The notes below the pieces were generated by a model. It was not told the DNA's origin, ran no database searches, and was given only the letters and a program-made list of their open reading frames with translations. Positions 17,210 through 26,717 of a stretch of 42,352 nt of DNA are shown in pieces. The position numbers and the translations under genes are program-made. The stretch comes from an uncultured Oscillospiraceae bacterium (GTDB lineage Bacteria; Bacillota; Clostridia; Oscillospirales; Oscillospiraceae). Position 1 is the first letter of the stretch. Every line of letters starts with the position of its first letter. Location of the stretch: positions 1 through 42,352 of the forward strand of contig CALXDD010000023.1 in NCBI GenBank assembly GCA_944386985.1, given 5' to 3'.

Positions 17210-19672
17210 TTGGAAGAAACTGTGATTGCCCGGGTGGCTGTAGCCGCAGCCACCTATGCCTTTGACAAGCCCTATGACTACCTTGTGCCCGCCGCCCTGA
17301 CGGCCAAGGCGGTTCCCGGCGTTCGGGTCACTGTGCCCTTCGGCCGGGGCAACAAGGGGTCGGAGGCCATTATTCTCAGCGTCCGGACTGAGTCGGAGCG
17401 GCAGGAGCTGAAATATGTTCTGGAGGTGCTGGACGACAGCCCGGTGCTGGACCAGGAGGGACTGCGTCTGGCTTTCTGGCTCAGGGAGCGGTACTTCTGC
17501 ACCATCTATGACGGCGTCAAGACCATCCTGCCCGCGGGCCTCTGGTACCGTGTGCGGGAGGTCTACCATGTTGTGGGTGATCTCACTGAGGAGGCCTCCG
17601 AAATCCTTGGCAGAAAGGCCAAGGCCCGGGAGGCCTACGGCGTACTGATCGCCGAGGGCGGGCAGGCAGAGCTGGAGACCCTGAAGGACCGCTGCGGCGA
17701 CAATGTCACCGCTGCCCTCCGGGAGCTCTGCGACCTGGGACTCATCACCTCGGAGACCACCGCCCTGCGCCGCCTCAGCGACAAGCTGGTGCGCCGGGTA
17801 TCCCTGGCAGTTCCGCCGGAGGAGGCCATGGCCGCCGCCGAGGCCAAGCGGAAGACCGCGCCGCTGCGGTATGAGGTGCTGCGGCTTCTGTGTACTGTGG
17901 GCAGCGCCCTGTCCCCGGATATCTGCTACTTCACCGGAGCCTCCTCCGCGACCTTGCGGGCGCTGGAGAAGGCGGGACTTGTGACCATGGAAAAAGAGGA
18001 GCAATACCGGGTGCCAAAGTTCAGCAGCCAGATCACCGGCGTCCCCATCACGCTGAATGGCGAACAGCAAAAGGCATTTGATGGCATCCTGGCTCTTGCC
18101 CAGTCCGGGGAGGCCGCCTGTGCCCTGCTCCACGGTGTCACCGGGAGCGGAAAGACCCAGGTGTATATCCGCCTTCTTCAGGAGGTGGTGGCCGCAGGGA
18201 AGACCGGCATGATTTTGGTTCCGGAGATCGCTCTCACCCCCCAGATGATGGAAAAATTTTCTGCCTACTTCGGCAGTAAAGTGGCGATGCTTCATAGTTC
18301 TCTCCGGCTCTCCGAGCGTTATGACCAGTGGAAGCGGATTCGCCGGGGAGAGGTGCAGGTGGTGCTGGGTACCCGCAGTGCCGTGTTTGCGCCCCTCCAG
18401 AATCTCGGCATGATTATTCTGGATGAGGAGCAGGAAAACAGCTATCAATCGGAGCAGCTTCCCCGCTACCATGCCCGGGATGTGGCAAAATACCTCTGTG
18501 TGGAGGCCAAGGCCACCCTGGTGCTGGGTTCCGCCACCCCCACGGTGGAGAGCATGTACGCCGCCCAGATCGGGCGTTACCACCTCTTCACCATCCGGGA
18601 GCGGTACAATACGCAGCCCCTTCCCGAGGTGATTTTGGCGGATCTCCGCCAGGAGATCCGGGCCGGGAACAGCGGTACCATCAGCAGCGTTCTTCGCCAG
18701 GAGCTGGAGGAGAACATCCGGCGGGGGGAGCAGAGCATCCTCTTTCTCAACCGCCGGGGCAGCAGCCGGATGCTGGTGTGCGGGGAGTGCGGCGCAGTGC
18801 CGGAGTGTCCACGCTGCAGTGTCCCCATGACCTACCACAGCGCGAACCACCGGCTCATGTGCCACTACTGCGGCCATTCGGAGTGGGCGGAGGAGACCTG
18901 CGATGAGTGCGGCGGTCTTATGAAGCATGTGGGGGTAGGGACTCAGAAGGTGGAGGAGGAGCTCCACCAGCTGTTCCCCGGGGTGGAGGTGCTGCGGATG
19001 GACGCGGACACCGCCGCCGGAGGCCACGAGAAACTGCTGCGGGCCTTTCAGAAAAAGAGGATTCCCATTCTCCTTGGCACCCAGATGGTGGCCAAGGGGC
19101 TGGATTTTGAAAATGTAACATTGGTGGGGGTGCTGGCGGCGGATCTGTCGTTGTATGTGGACAGCTACCGTGCCGCCGAGCGGACCTTCAGCCTTCTCAC
19201 CCAGGTGGTGGGCCGGGCGGGCCGGGGGGACAAGCGGGGCCGGGCGGTGATCCAGACCTATACCCCGGACAATGACGTTATCGTCAACGCCGCCCACCAG
19301 GACTACGATGCTTTTTACCGCGAGGAGCTGCGGCTGCGCCGCCTCCGCCGTTACCCGCCCTTTGCCGATCTTTTCACCCTCACCGTGTCCGGCGGGGAGG
19401 AGGGTGCGGTGCTCCGGGCCGCCGCCCGTCTTCGGGACGGACTGAAAATGGGGCTTGCTTATCCCACTGCCGCCAATATGAGCGTGGAAATTATAGGTCC
19501 AGCCCCGGCGCCGGTTTTGAAGGTGAACAACCGCTACCGTTACCGGCTGTTTTGGGTGGGAAAAAATGACCATCAGACCAGGGAGATCCTGGCACATTAC
19601 TTGAAAGCGTTCCACAGTCAGAAGGAGAACAAGGGGCTCAGCCTCTTTATCGACTGCAACGCACTGGAATAG
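17210..19672 (+). CDS. priA: Primosomal replication restart helicase PriA
   Basis: 3'-5' helicase that rebuilds replication forks, 820 residues. An N-terminal 3'BD and winged-helix region (1-270) is followed by the helicase core with Walker A GVTGSGKT (near 309-316) and motif II DEEQ (near 404), where most PriA proteins have DEEH. Eight paired cysteines (about residues 523-575: CGEC, CPRC, CHYC, CDEC) form the two zinc sites, inserted ahead of helicase motifs IV-VI (QVVGRAGR). Starts at TTG with GGGGAGGAGAG a few bases upstream. Fits the standard order rpoZ-priA-def-fmt. Confidence 0.95.
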   Translation: MEETVIARVAVAAATYAFDKPYDYLVPAALTAKAVPGVRVTVPFGRGNKGSEAIILSVRTESERQELKYVLEVLDDSPVLDQEGLRLAFWLRERYFCTIYDGVKTILPAGLWYRVREVYHVVGDLTEEASEILGRKAKAREAYGVLIAEGGQAELETLKDRCGDNVTAALRELCDLGLITSETTALRRLSDKLVRRVSLAVPPEEAMAAAEAKRKTAPLRYEVLRLLCTVGSALSPDICYFTGASSATLRALEKAGLVTMEKEEQYRVPKFSSQITGVPITLNGEQQKAFDGILALAQSGEAACALLHGVTGSGKTQVYIRLLQEVVAAGKTGMILVPEIALTPQMMEKFSAYFGSKVAMLHSSLRLSERYDQWKRIRRGEVQVVLGTRSAVFAPLQNLGMIILDEEQENSYQSEQLPRYHARDVAKYLCVEAKATLVLGSATPTVESMYAAQIGRYHLFTIRERYNTQPLPEVILADLRQEIRAGNSGTISSVLRQELEENIRRGEQSILFLNRRGSSRMLVCGECGAVPECPRCSVPMTYHSANHRLMCHYCGHSEWAEETCDECGGLMKHVGVGTQKVEEELHQLFPGVEVLRMDADTAAGGHEKLLRAFQKKRIPILLGTQMVAKGLDFENVTLVGVLAADLSLYVDSYRAAERTFSLLTQVVGRAGRGDKRGRAVIQTYTPDNDVIVNAAHQDYDAFYREELRLRRLRRYPPFADLFTLTVSGGEEGAVLRAAARLRDGLKMGLAYPTAANMSVEIIGPAPAPVLKVNNRYRYRLFWVGKNDHQTREILAHYLKAFHSQKENKGLSLFIDCNALE

Positions 19673-19683
19673 GAGGAAGCGAT

Positions 19684-20196
19684 ATGGCGATTCGGAAGAT
19701 CGTCGTTCAGGGGGACGAGATTTTGACCAAGATGTGCAAGCCGGTGACGGCTTTTGATGAGAAGCTCCATATCCTGCTGGACGACATGGCCGACACGCTG
19801 CGTCAGGCCAACGGCGCCGGGCTGGCTGCCCCTCAGGTGGGGATTCTGCGCCGGGCTGTGGTGGTGGCCAACGACGAGGACGAGATTTTAGAACTCATCA
19901 ACCCGGAAATTGTCTCCACCGAGGGAGAGCAGACCGGGCCGGAGGGTTGCCTCAGCGTGCCGGGAAAGTTCGGCATGGTGACCCGCCCCTACCGGGTCCG
20001 GGTCCGGGCCCAGGACCGCGACGGACAGTGGTTCGAGGCGGAGGGGGAGGAGCTGATGGCCCGGGCCTTCTGCCACGAACTGGAGCATTTGGACGGCCAC
20101 CTCTATGTGGAGCACATCGACCATTTCCTCTCCGATGAGGAGCTGAAGGAGTACTACAAGGAGCAGGGCTACGACGTCGAGGAGGACGAGGGCTGA
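19684..20196 (+). CDS. def: Peptide deformylase
   Basis: Metallohydrolase that removes the N-formyl group from nascent proteins. The three family motifs are visible: GAGLAAPQ (44-51), EGCLS with metal ligand C89, and HELEH with H131, E132 and H135. At 170 residues it is a normal bacterial PDF with an acidic tail. AGGAGG precedes the ATG, and the stop TGA shares its last base with the fmt ATG. Confidence 0.96.
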   Translation: MAIRKIVVQGDEILTKMCKPVTAFDEKLHILLDDMADTLRQANGAGLAAPQVGILRRAVVVANDEDEILELINPEIVSTEGEQTGPEGCLSVPGKFGMVTRPYRVRVRAQDRDGQWFEAEGEELMARAFCHELEHLDGHLYVEHIDHFLSDEELKEYYKEQGYDVEEDEG

Positions 20197-21110
20197 TGAG
20201 AATTGTATTCATGGGCACGCCTGACTTTGCCGTGCCCTCCCTCCGCCGTCTGATCGCCGATGGCCACGAGGTGGCGGCGGTGTTCACCCAGCCCGACAAG
20301 CCCAAAAATCGGGGAATGAAGCTGATCCCCACCCCCGTGAAGGAGGCGGCCACAGAGGCCAATATCCCTGTCTTCCAGCCCAAGTCCGTCCGGGACGAGG
20401 CGGTGCTGGAGGAGATCCGGCAGATGAAGCCGGAGCTTCTGGTGGTGGCGGCTTATGGGAAGATTTTGCCGGAGGCTCTCTTACAGATCCCCACGGTGGC
20501 GGCCATCAACGTCCATTCCTCGCTGCTGCCCAGGTACCGGGGGGCCGCCCCCATCAACTGGGCCATTTTGAACGGCGATGAGGAGACCGGCGTCACCATC
20601 CAGCATCTTGGTGTGGAGTTGGATGCCGGAGATATCATTACCGTCCGCAAAACCCCCATCGATCCCCAGGAGGATGCCGCCCAGCTCTATGACCGGCTGG
20701 CGCAGCTGGGGGCGGAGGCCCTCAGCGAAGCGGTCACCGCCCTTGGGAACGGTACCGCCTCCCGGACGCCTCAGGGAGAGGCGGTGGGTCCCTACGCCGC
20801 CATGCTCACCAAAGAAATGTCCCCCATTGATTGGAACAAAAATGCCCAAATGATCGTCAATCAGGTGAGAGGCCTTATCCCCTGGCCCTGCGCTGTCACT
20901 ACCCTCAACGGGGAACAGGTGAAGGTGTTCCGGGCTGCGGTGGGAGGAAAGACCTCCGCCGCGCCGGGAACTGTGGTGTCCGCCGATAAGCACGGCATCG
21001 CCGTGGCCGCCGGAGACGGACGGCAGGTGGTGGTGCTGGAGCTGCAGCGTCCCGGCAGCAAGCGGATGGCGGCGGCGGATTATCTGCTGGGCCATCCCAT
21101 CAAAGTGTAA
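20196..21110 (+). CDS. fmt: Methionyl-tRNA formyltransferase
   Basis: Formylates initiator Met-tRNA using 10-formyl-THF, the step that makes Def necessary; the two genes abut. The N-terminal FMGTPDFAVPSL block, the SLLPRYRGAAPINWAI catalytic loop with the N..H..D set (NVHSS, then GVTIQHLGVELDAGDI) and the C-terminal OB domain are all present in 304 residues, the normal family length. Confidence 0.96.
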   Translation: MRIVFMGTPDFAVPSLRRLIADGHEVAAVFTQPDKPKNRGMKLIPTPVKEAATEANIPVFQPKSVRDEAVLEEIRQMKPELLVVAAYGKILPEALLQIPTVAAINVHSSLLPRYRGAAPINWAILNGDEETGVTIQHLGVELDAGDIITVRKTPIDPQEDAAQLYDRLAQLGAEALSEAVTALGNGTASRTPQGEAVGPYAAMLTKEMSPIDWNKNAQMIVNQVRGLIPWPCAVTTLNGEQVKVFRAAVGGKTSAAPGTVVSADKHGIAVAAGDGRQVVVLELQRPGSKRMAAADYLLGHPIKV

Positions 21111-21122
21111 AGGAACGATTCT

Positions 21123-21824
21123 ATGCCCTTTTATTACTTCTACGATGCCAGGTATATGGCCATGCTGATTCCGGTGCTGCTGATCACCCTGTACGCTCAG
21201 TTCAAGGTCAGCTCCACCTTCAACCGCTATTCCCGGATTGCCAACAGCCGCCATCTCACCGGTGCTCAGGCCGCCGCGGAGGTGCTGCGCCGCCACGGTG
21301 TGTATGATGTACGCATCGAGCGGGTGCGGGGGAATCTCACGGACCACTACGATCCCCGGACCAATGTGATCCGGCTCTCGGACTCGGTGTATGACAGCCC
21401 CACCATCGCGGCAGTGGGCGTGGCGGCCCACGAGGCGGGCCATGCGGTGCAGTATGCCGTGGGCTACGTTCCCATCCAGATCCGTGCGGCCATCATCCCC
21501 CTGACTCAGGTGGGGTCCCAGGTTGGGATCGTACTGCTGATTTTGGGGCTGATTTTGTCCTTTGAGTCCCTGTTCTTTATCGGCATCGTGCTGTTTTCCT
21601 TCACCACCCTCTTTCAGCTGGTGACGCTGCCGGTGGAGTTCAACGCCTCCCGCCGTGCCATGGAGACCATTCGAAGCGGCGGGCTGCTCAACGATCAGGA
21701 GGCCAATGGAGCCCGGAAGGTTCTCAGCGCTGCGGCGCTGACCTATGTGGCGGCGCTGCTCATGTCTATCGTGCAGCTGCTGCGGTATGTGATGCTGTTT
21801 TCCGGCCGGCGGAGGAACGATTGA
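21123..21824 (+). CDS. YugP-family membrane zinc metallopeptidase
   Basis: Membrane protein of 233 residues with a zinc-protease motif HEAGH (H103, E104, H107) in the block VAAHEAGHAVQYA. There is one membrane helix near the N-terminus and two or three after about residue 120. The family (Zn_peptidase_2, YugP) is common in Firmicutes at this locus; its substrate is unknown. Ends with a stop that shares one base with the rsmB start. Confidence 0.9.
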   Translation: MPFYYFYDARYMAMLIPVLLITLYAQFKVSSTFNRYSRIANSRHLTGAQAAAEVLRRHGVYDVRIERVRGNLTDHYDPRTNVIRLSDSVYDSPTIAAVGVAAHEAGHAVQYAVGYVPIQIRAAIIPLTQVGSQVGIVLLILGLILSFESLFFIGIVLFSFTTLFQLVTLPVEFNASRRAMETIRSGGLLNDQEANGARKVLSAAALTYVAALLMSIVQLLRYVMLFSGRRRND

Positions 21825-23128
21825 TGGCGGGAAGTGACGCGAGGGAGACGGCTCTGTCGGTGCTGACCTCCTGCCGGAAGGCGGAAGCTTGGGCCGACGG
21901 CGCTTTGAAGACGGCCAGCAGGCCACTGTCCCGGAAGGACGCGGCCTTGGCCGCCCGGCTGACCTACGGTGTGCTCCAGAACCGGGCGCTGCTGGATTTT
22001 CACATCAGCCGGTATTGTAAAAAGAAAATTCGGGACTTAGAACCGGTGATTTTGGATATTATGAGGATCGGAGCCTATCAGATTCTCTTTTTGGACCGGG
22101 TGCCGGACAGCGCCGCCGTGAACCGGGCTGTGGAGATGGCTAAGGTCCACCGGCGGCCCCAGGCGGCGGGAATGGTGAACGCCATTTTGCGCCAGCTGTC
22201 ACGGGAGAAGGAACAGCTTCCCCAGCCGGAGGAGCTGTCCGTCCGGTACAGTCACCCCAAGTGGCTGACGGACCGGTATGTGGAACTGCTGGGCCGGGAG
22301 GAGGCGGAGAAGGCTTTGGCCGAGGACAACCGCCCGGTTCCCACGGTGCTCCAGCGAAATCCGCTTCGGGCCTCGGAGAAGGAGCTGCTGGCGGGCCTTG
22401 ATGGGGCGGAGGTAACGCCCCACCCCTGGCTGCGTGGCTGCTACGAGCTTACCGGCGCCGGAAACTTAGAGCAGCTGGAGAGCTTTCAAAAGGGCGAGTT
22501 CCTGGTTCAGGATGCGGCGGCGGCCCTGGTGCCCCGGGTGGCGGGCTGTGCGCCCGGCCAGCGGGTTATCGACGTCTGCGCCGCTCCCGGCGGAAAGTCT
22601 TTTGCCGCTGCCATGGCCATGGAGGACCGGGGAGAGGTGCTGTCCTTCGACATCCACCTCCATAAGATCCGCCTCATTGAGGAGGGCGCGGACCGGTTAG
22701 GCATTACCTGTGTCCGAGCCGCTGTGCGGGACGCCCGAATGCCGGACCCGGAGCTGCAGGGTACTGCCGACGTGGTGCTCTGCGACGTGCCCTGTTCGGG
22801 GCTTGGCATCATCCGGAAGAAGCCGGATATCCGCTACAAGGACCCCGCCCCGCTGGCGGGGCTTCCGCCGGTACAGCTGGCCATTTTAGAGAGCGCCGCC
22901 GGTTATGTGAAGAAGGGCGGCGTGCTGGTGTACTCCACCTGCACCATTCTCCCGGAGGAGAACCGACAGGTGGTGGACCAATTTCTGCAAAAGGACGGCC
23001 GCTTTGCGCTGGAGCCCTTTACTGCAGAGGGACCGGTGGGGGAGACAGAGGGGGATGTGACCCTCTGGCCCCACCGCCACCAGACCGACGGATTTTACAT
23101 CTGTAAGCTGAGGAAAAACCATGACTGA
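21824..23128 (+). CDS. rsmB: 16S rRNA (cytosine-967-C5)-methyltransferase
   Basis: Methylates C967 of 16S rRNA with SAM; 434 residues. Residues 1-135 are the NusB-like RNA-binding domain; the rest is the methyltransferase with SAM motif DVCAAPGGKS (near 246), DVPCSG (near 324) and the nucleophile Cys in STCTILPEEN (near 370). The ATG at 21824 has GGAGG 8 nt upstream. A TTG codon just before is in frame but unnecessary. Overlaps rlmN by 8 nt. Confidence 0.95.
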   Translation: MAGSDARETALSVLTSCRKAEAWADGALKTASRPLSRKDAALAARLTYGVLQNRALLDFHISRYCKKKIRDLEPVILDIMRIGAYQILFLDRVPDSAAVNRAVEMAKVHRRPQAAGMVNAILRQLSREKEQLPQPEELSVRYSHPKWLTDRYVELLGREEAEKALAEDNRPVPTVLQRNPLRASEKELLAGLDGAEVTPHPWLRGCYELTGAGNLEQLESFQKGEFLVQDAAAALVPRVAGCAPGQRVIDVCAAPGGKSFAAAMAMEDRGEVLSFDIHLHKIRLIEEGADRLGITCVRAAVRDARMPDPELQGTADVVLCDVPCSGLGIIRKKPDIRYKDPAPLAGLPPVQLAILESAAGYVKKGGVLVYSTCTILPEENRQVVDQFLQKDGRFALEPFTAEGPVGETEGDVTLWPHRHQTDGFYICKLRKNHD

Positions 23129-24158
23129 TATCAAATCCATGACCCTGCAGGAGATGACAGAGGCCATGCAGGAGATGGGGGAGTCCGCCTTTCGGGGCCG
23201 ACAGGTGTTCACCTGGCTGCACAAGGGGGCCAGGTCCTTTGAGGAGATGAGCAATCTCTCCAAGGCTCTGCGGCAGAAGCTGGCGGAGGCCTACGCCATC
23301 ACCGCCCCCACCGTGGCCCGCAAGCAGGTTTCTGCCCAGGACGGCACCATCAAATACCTCTGGGAACTGGGGGACGGCAACTGCATCGAGACGGTTCTCA
23401 TGCAGTACCACCACGGCAATACGGTATGCATCTCTTCCCAGGTGGGCTGCCGGATGGGCTGTGCCTTCTGTGCTTCCACCGTGGGAGGGAAGGTCCGGGA
23501 CCTTCTGCCCTCGGAGCTTTTAGACCAGGTGCTGTTTACCCAGCTGGACAGCGGCCTTCCCATCTCCAACATTGTGCTGATGGGCATAGGGGAGCCTATG
23601 GACAACTTGGACAATGTGCTGCGGTTTCTGGAGCTGGTGAACCACCCTGACGGTCTGAACATCGGTATGCGGCACATCTCCCTGTCTACCTGCGGCGTGC
23701 TGCCGGGTATCCGACGGCTGGGGGATCTGGGGCTGCAGCTGACACTGTCTGTGTCCCTCCACGCCCCGGACAGCGAGACGAGGTCCAAGATCATGCCGGT
23801 AAACCGGGCTTATGACGTGGAGGACCTTTTCCGGGAGTGCCACCGGTACTTTGAGAAGACTGGCAGGCGGATCTCCTTTGAGTATGCCATGATTGACGGG
23901 GTCAACGACAGCGACCAACAGGCGGACCTCATTGCCAAAAAAGTGAAGGGAATGCCTGCCCATGTGAATCTGATTCCCCTCAATGACGTGCGGGAGAGTC
24001 ACTTCAAGCCCAGCAGGCGTATCGCCGCCTTCCAGAAGCGGCTGGAGAGCCACGGCGTCACCGCCACTGTCCGGCGGAGTCTGGGGGGCGATATCGACGC
24101 CTCCTGCGGCCAGCTTCGGCGGCGGGCCATGGAGGAGAGGAAGGGGGAATGCGTATGA
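23121..24158 (+). CDS. rlmN: Dual-specificity rRNA/tRNA adenine-C2 methyltransferase RlmN
   Basis: Radical-SAM enzyme that methylates A2503 of 23S rRNA and A37 of some tRNAs. The Fe-S motif C110-x3-C114-x2-C117 is in CRMGCAFC. The second catalytic Cys lies in the C-terminal block GGDIDASCGQL. GIGEPMDNLDNV is also typical. Length 345 is normal. The stop overlaps the phosphatase start. Confidence 0.96.
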   Translation: MTDIKSMTLQEMTEAMQEMGESAFRGRQVFTWLHKGARSFEEMSNLSKALRQKLAEAYAITAPTVARKQVSAQDGTIKYLWELGDGNCIETVLMQYHHGNTVCISSQVGCRMGCAFCASTVGGKVRDLLPSELLDQVLFTQLDSGLPISNIVLMGIGEPMDNLDNVLRFLELVNHPDGLNIGMRHISLSTCGVLPGIRRLGDLGLQLTLSVSLHAPDSETRSKIMPVNRAYDVEDLFRECHRYFEKTGRRISFEYAMIDGVNDSDQQADLIAKKVKGMPAHVNLIPLNDVRESHFKPSRRIAAFQKRLESHGVTATVRRSLGGDIDASCGQLRRRAMEERKGECV

Positions 24159-24889
24159 TCGAGACCTGGGCATTGACCGACGTGGGATTGGTGCGGCGGG
24201 ACAATCAGGACGCCTACGGGGTCTACAACCAGGACCCCTGCACCGTCTGCGTGGTGTGCGATGGTATGGGCGGCGTCCAGGGTGGAGCGCTGGCCAGCCG
24301 TATCGCGGTAGACACCTACCTGGAGATTGTCTGCGGAGAGATCCGCCCCAATATGAGTACCTTTCAGATACAGAAGCTGTCCGCCAGAGCGGTGGCAGAG
24401 GCCAACGACGCCATCCGCCGGGAGACGGAGAAGGATCCATTTCTCTGCGGTATGGGCACCACACTGGTGGCGGCCATCAGCTGCGGAGAGAACATGGCGG
24501 TGGTCTCCAATGTGGGGGACAGTCGGGCCTACCACATCACGGAGGAGGGCATCCGCCGGGTGACCAAGGACCACTCCCTGGTGGAGACCTTGGTCGACCG
24601 GGGGGACATCACCGAGGAGGAGGCCAGGAGCCACCCCAAGCGGAACTACATCACCAGGGCCCTGGGTCCCGAACCCAGCACCTTGTGCGACGGCTTTGTG
24701 GTGCCTCTGGAGCCGGGGGAGTATCTCCTCCTTTGCACCGATGGACTGGTATCCACGGTGTCGGACCAGGAGATGTATGCGGAGATCACCGGCGGCGGGC
24801 TGGATACCTGTCTCGACCGGCTGCTGGCAATCTCCAAGCGCAATGGCGCGGCGGACAACGTGACCGCCGTGCTGCTGCGGAAGCTGTGA
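24155..24889 (+). CDS. prpC: PP2C-type Ser/Thr phosphatase (PrpC/Stp)
   Basis: Metal-dependent phosphatase that reverses the partner PASTA kinase. Metal-binding acidic motifs are present: DVGLVRRDNQD (9-19), CDGMGG (35-40) and, at the C-terminus, AADNVTAVLL. 244 residues is standard. The ATG at 24155 is preferred because GGGGGA sits 7 nt upstream and the start overlaps rlmN as ATGA; an ATG two codons earlier has the site too close. The kinase gene follows after 19 nt. Confidence 0.94.
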   Translation: MIETWALTDVGLVRRDNQDAYGVYNQDPCTVCVVCDGMGGVQGGALASRIAVDTYLEIVCGEIRPNMSTFQIQKLSARAVAEANDAIRRETEKDPFLCGMGTTLVAAISCGENMAVVSNVGDSRAYHITEEGIRRVTKDHSLVETLVDRGDITEEEARSHPKRNYITRALGPEPSTLCDGFVVPLEPGEYLLLCTDGLVSTVSDQEMYAEITGGGLDTCLDRLLAISKRNGAADNVTAVLLRKL

Positions 24890-24908
24890 AGGGAGGAGGG
24901 CACGAGAT

Positions 24909-26717
24909 ATGGAGCGATACATAGGCAAGATGCTGGACAATCGCTATGAAATATTGGAAGTCATCGGGCAGGGCGGCATGGCCGTCGTGTTCAAGGCCAA
25001 GTGCCATCTTCTCAACCGCCTGGTGGCTATCAAGGTCTTAAAGCCGGAGCTGGCCGACGATGCGGATTTCCGCCGCCGGTTCCACGACGAATCCCAGGCT
25101 GTGGCCATGCTGTCCCATCCCAACATCGTCTCGGTGTACGACGTGTCCCGGGGCGGGGACCTGGAATACATCGTCATGGAGCTCATTGACGGCATTACCC
25201 TCAAGCAATATATGGAGCGCCGTGGCCAGCTGAACTGGCGGGAGGCCCTCCATTTCATTACCCAGGTCATGCGTGGTCTCAGCCATGCCCACAGCCGGGG
25301 AATCATCCACCGGGACATCAAGCCCCACAACATCATGGTCCTCCGGGACGGCAGCGTGAAGGTGGCCGACTTCGGCATCGCCTGTCTCGCCGCCCGCAAC
25401 GCCCAGACCATGGCGGGCCGGGAGGCCCTGGGGTCGGTGCACTACATCTCCCCGGAGCAGGCCAAGGGGGAGCGGGCCGATGAACGCTCGGACATCTACT
25501 CCGCCGGTGTGGTGCTCTATGAGATGCTCACCGGCCGCCTGCCCTTTGAGGGGGACAGCCCGGTGTCCATCGCCATCCAGCATTTCTCCGCCGTACCTCT
25601 CAATCCCCGGGAGATCCGTCCGGAGATCCCGGAGGCCCTGGAGATGATCTGCCTGAAGGCCATGGCCCCCCAGATCACCAACCGCTACCAGAGCGCCGAT
25701 GAGATGCTCCGGGATCTGGAGGAGTTCCGGCGGAACCCAGAGGTGGATTTTGCCTACGATCTGGCGGATCTTCGGGGAGAGGCCCCCATTGACGAGCCTA
25801 CCCAGTCCATTAACGCAAGGGAGATCCACCGGGAGTTTACCAACCACAATCGGAAGGTTCCGCCCTGGAAGAAGTGGACGCTGATCGCCGGGGGATCGGT
25901 GCTGGGTATTCTGCTCATCGTGGCGCTTTACAAGGTGATCCTCTCCAGTTTCCAGCTGGACCCTGTGGAGGAATACCCTGTGCCCAAGGTCATCGGTATG
26001 ACGGTGGAGGAGGCCATGGAGTCTCCGGATGTCAAGGATATCTTTGAGATCGATGTGGTCTCCACCAAGCCCAGCGATGAGTATGAGGAGGGGATCATCA
26101 TGGATCAGGATCCCGCACCGGAGCGGATGAAGAAGAGCGACTTTGTGATTTCCGTCACCGTCAGCGAGGGACTGCCCAGCGACGAGATGCCCAATGTGGT
26201 GGGTTATGACCGTACCAGCGCCCGATTGATCCTTAACCAGCTGGACCTTGGTCTGGAGATTCAGACTGAGGATGTGTATGATGAGACGGTGCCCGCAGGA
26301 AACGTCATCAGCACCCAGCCTTCCAAAGGTACGACTCTCCAGCAGGGAGATACTGTTACCCTTATTATCAGCAAGGGCAAGGAGCTGCAGCCGGTGGCCA
26401 TGATCTCTTTCCTTGGCATGACCCGTGGGGAGGCGGAGAGCAAGCTGGCGCAGATGAATCTGAAGGGTTCCTTCACTGAGGTGGAGAGCAGCGACGTGGA
26501 GGCCGGCCGGATCATCAGCCAGAGCGTAGCTGCCACGGAGACGGTGATGGAGGAAACCACGATTTACTTCACCGTCAGTATCGGTCCGCCGGAGTCTTCA
26601 GAACCGGATGACTCTCAGTCTACGGAGACCGGGGAGAATACCGGAGGCAGTGAAACAGTGAATGGCGATACGCAGCTGCCGATTCCTCCTACAGACGAGG
26701 AGTTCAATGATGATTAA
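24909..26717 (+). CDS. prkC: PASTA-domain Ser/Thr protein kinase (PrkC/Stk)
   Basis: Membrane kinase that senses peptidoglycan fragments or lipid II. Kinase domain 13-275: glycine loop GQGGMA, K42, HRD (134-136) and DFG (154-156). A single membrane helix lies near 321-343. Three extracellular PASTA repeats follow, about 357-420, 421-489 and 490-558, each with a P.v.G....A pattern, then a Ser/Thr/Glu-rich tail of about 40 residues. All catalytic residues are intact. The strong GGAGGAGGG site precedes the ATG. Its 3' end overlaps rsgA. Length 602 is usual for a three-PASTA enzyme. Confidence 0.95.
   Translation: MERYIGKMLDNRYEILEVIGQGGMAVVFKAKCHLLNRLVAIKVLKPELADDADFRRRFHDESQAVAMLSHPNIVSVYDVSRGGDLEYIVMELIDGITLKQYMERRGQLNWREALHFITQVMRGLSHAHSRGIIHRDIKPHNIMVLRDGSVKVADFGIACLAARNAQTMAGREALGSVHYISPEQAKGERADERSDIYSAGVVLYEMLTGRLPFEGDSPVSIAIQHFSAVPLNPREIRPEIPEALEMICLKAMAPQITNRYQSADEMLRDLEEFRRNPEVDFAYDLADLRGEAPIDEPTQSINAREIHREFTNHNRKVPPWKKWTLIAGGSVLGILLIVALYKVILSSFQLDPVEEYPVPKVIGMTVEEAMESPDVKDIFEIDVVSTKPSDEYEEGIIMDQDPAPERMKKSDFVISVTVSEGLPSDEMPNVVGYDRTSARLILNQLDLGLEIQTEDVYDETVPAGNVISTQPSKGTTLQQGDTVTLIISKGKELQPVAMISFLGMTRGEAESKLAQMNLKGSFTEVESSDVEAGRIISQSVAATETVMEETTIYFTVSIGPPESSEPDDSQSTETGENTGGSETVNGDTQLPIPPTDEEFNDD

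Noticed and set aside
17015-19615. Long antisense frame over priA
   Set aside because: PriA motifs and zinc cysteines on the plus strand are intact; the antisense translation is low-complexity His/Gly/Leu-rich.
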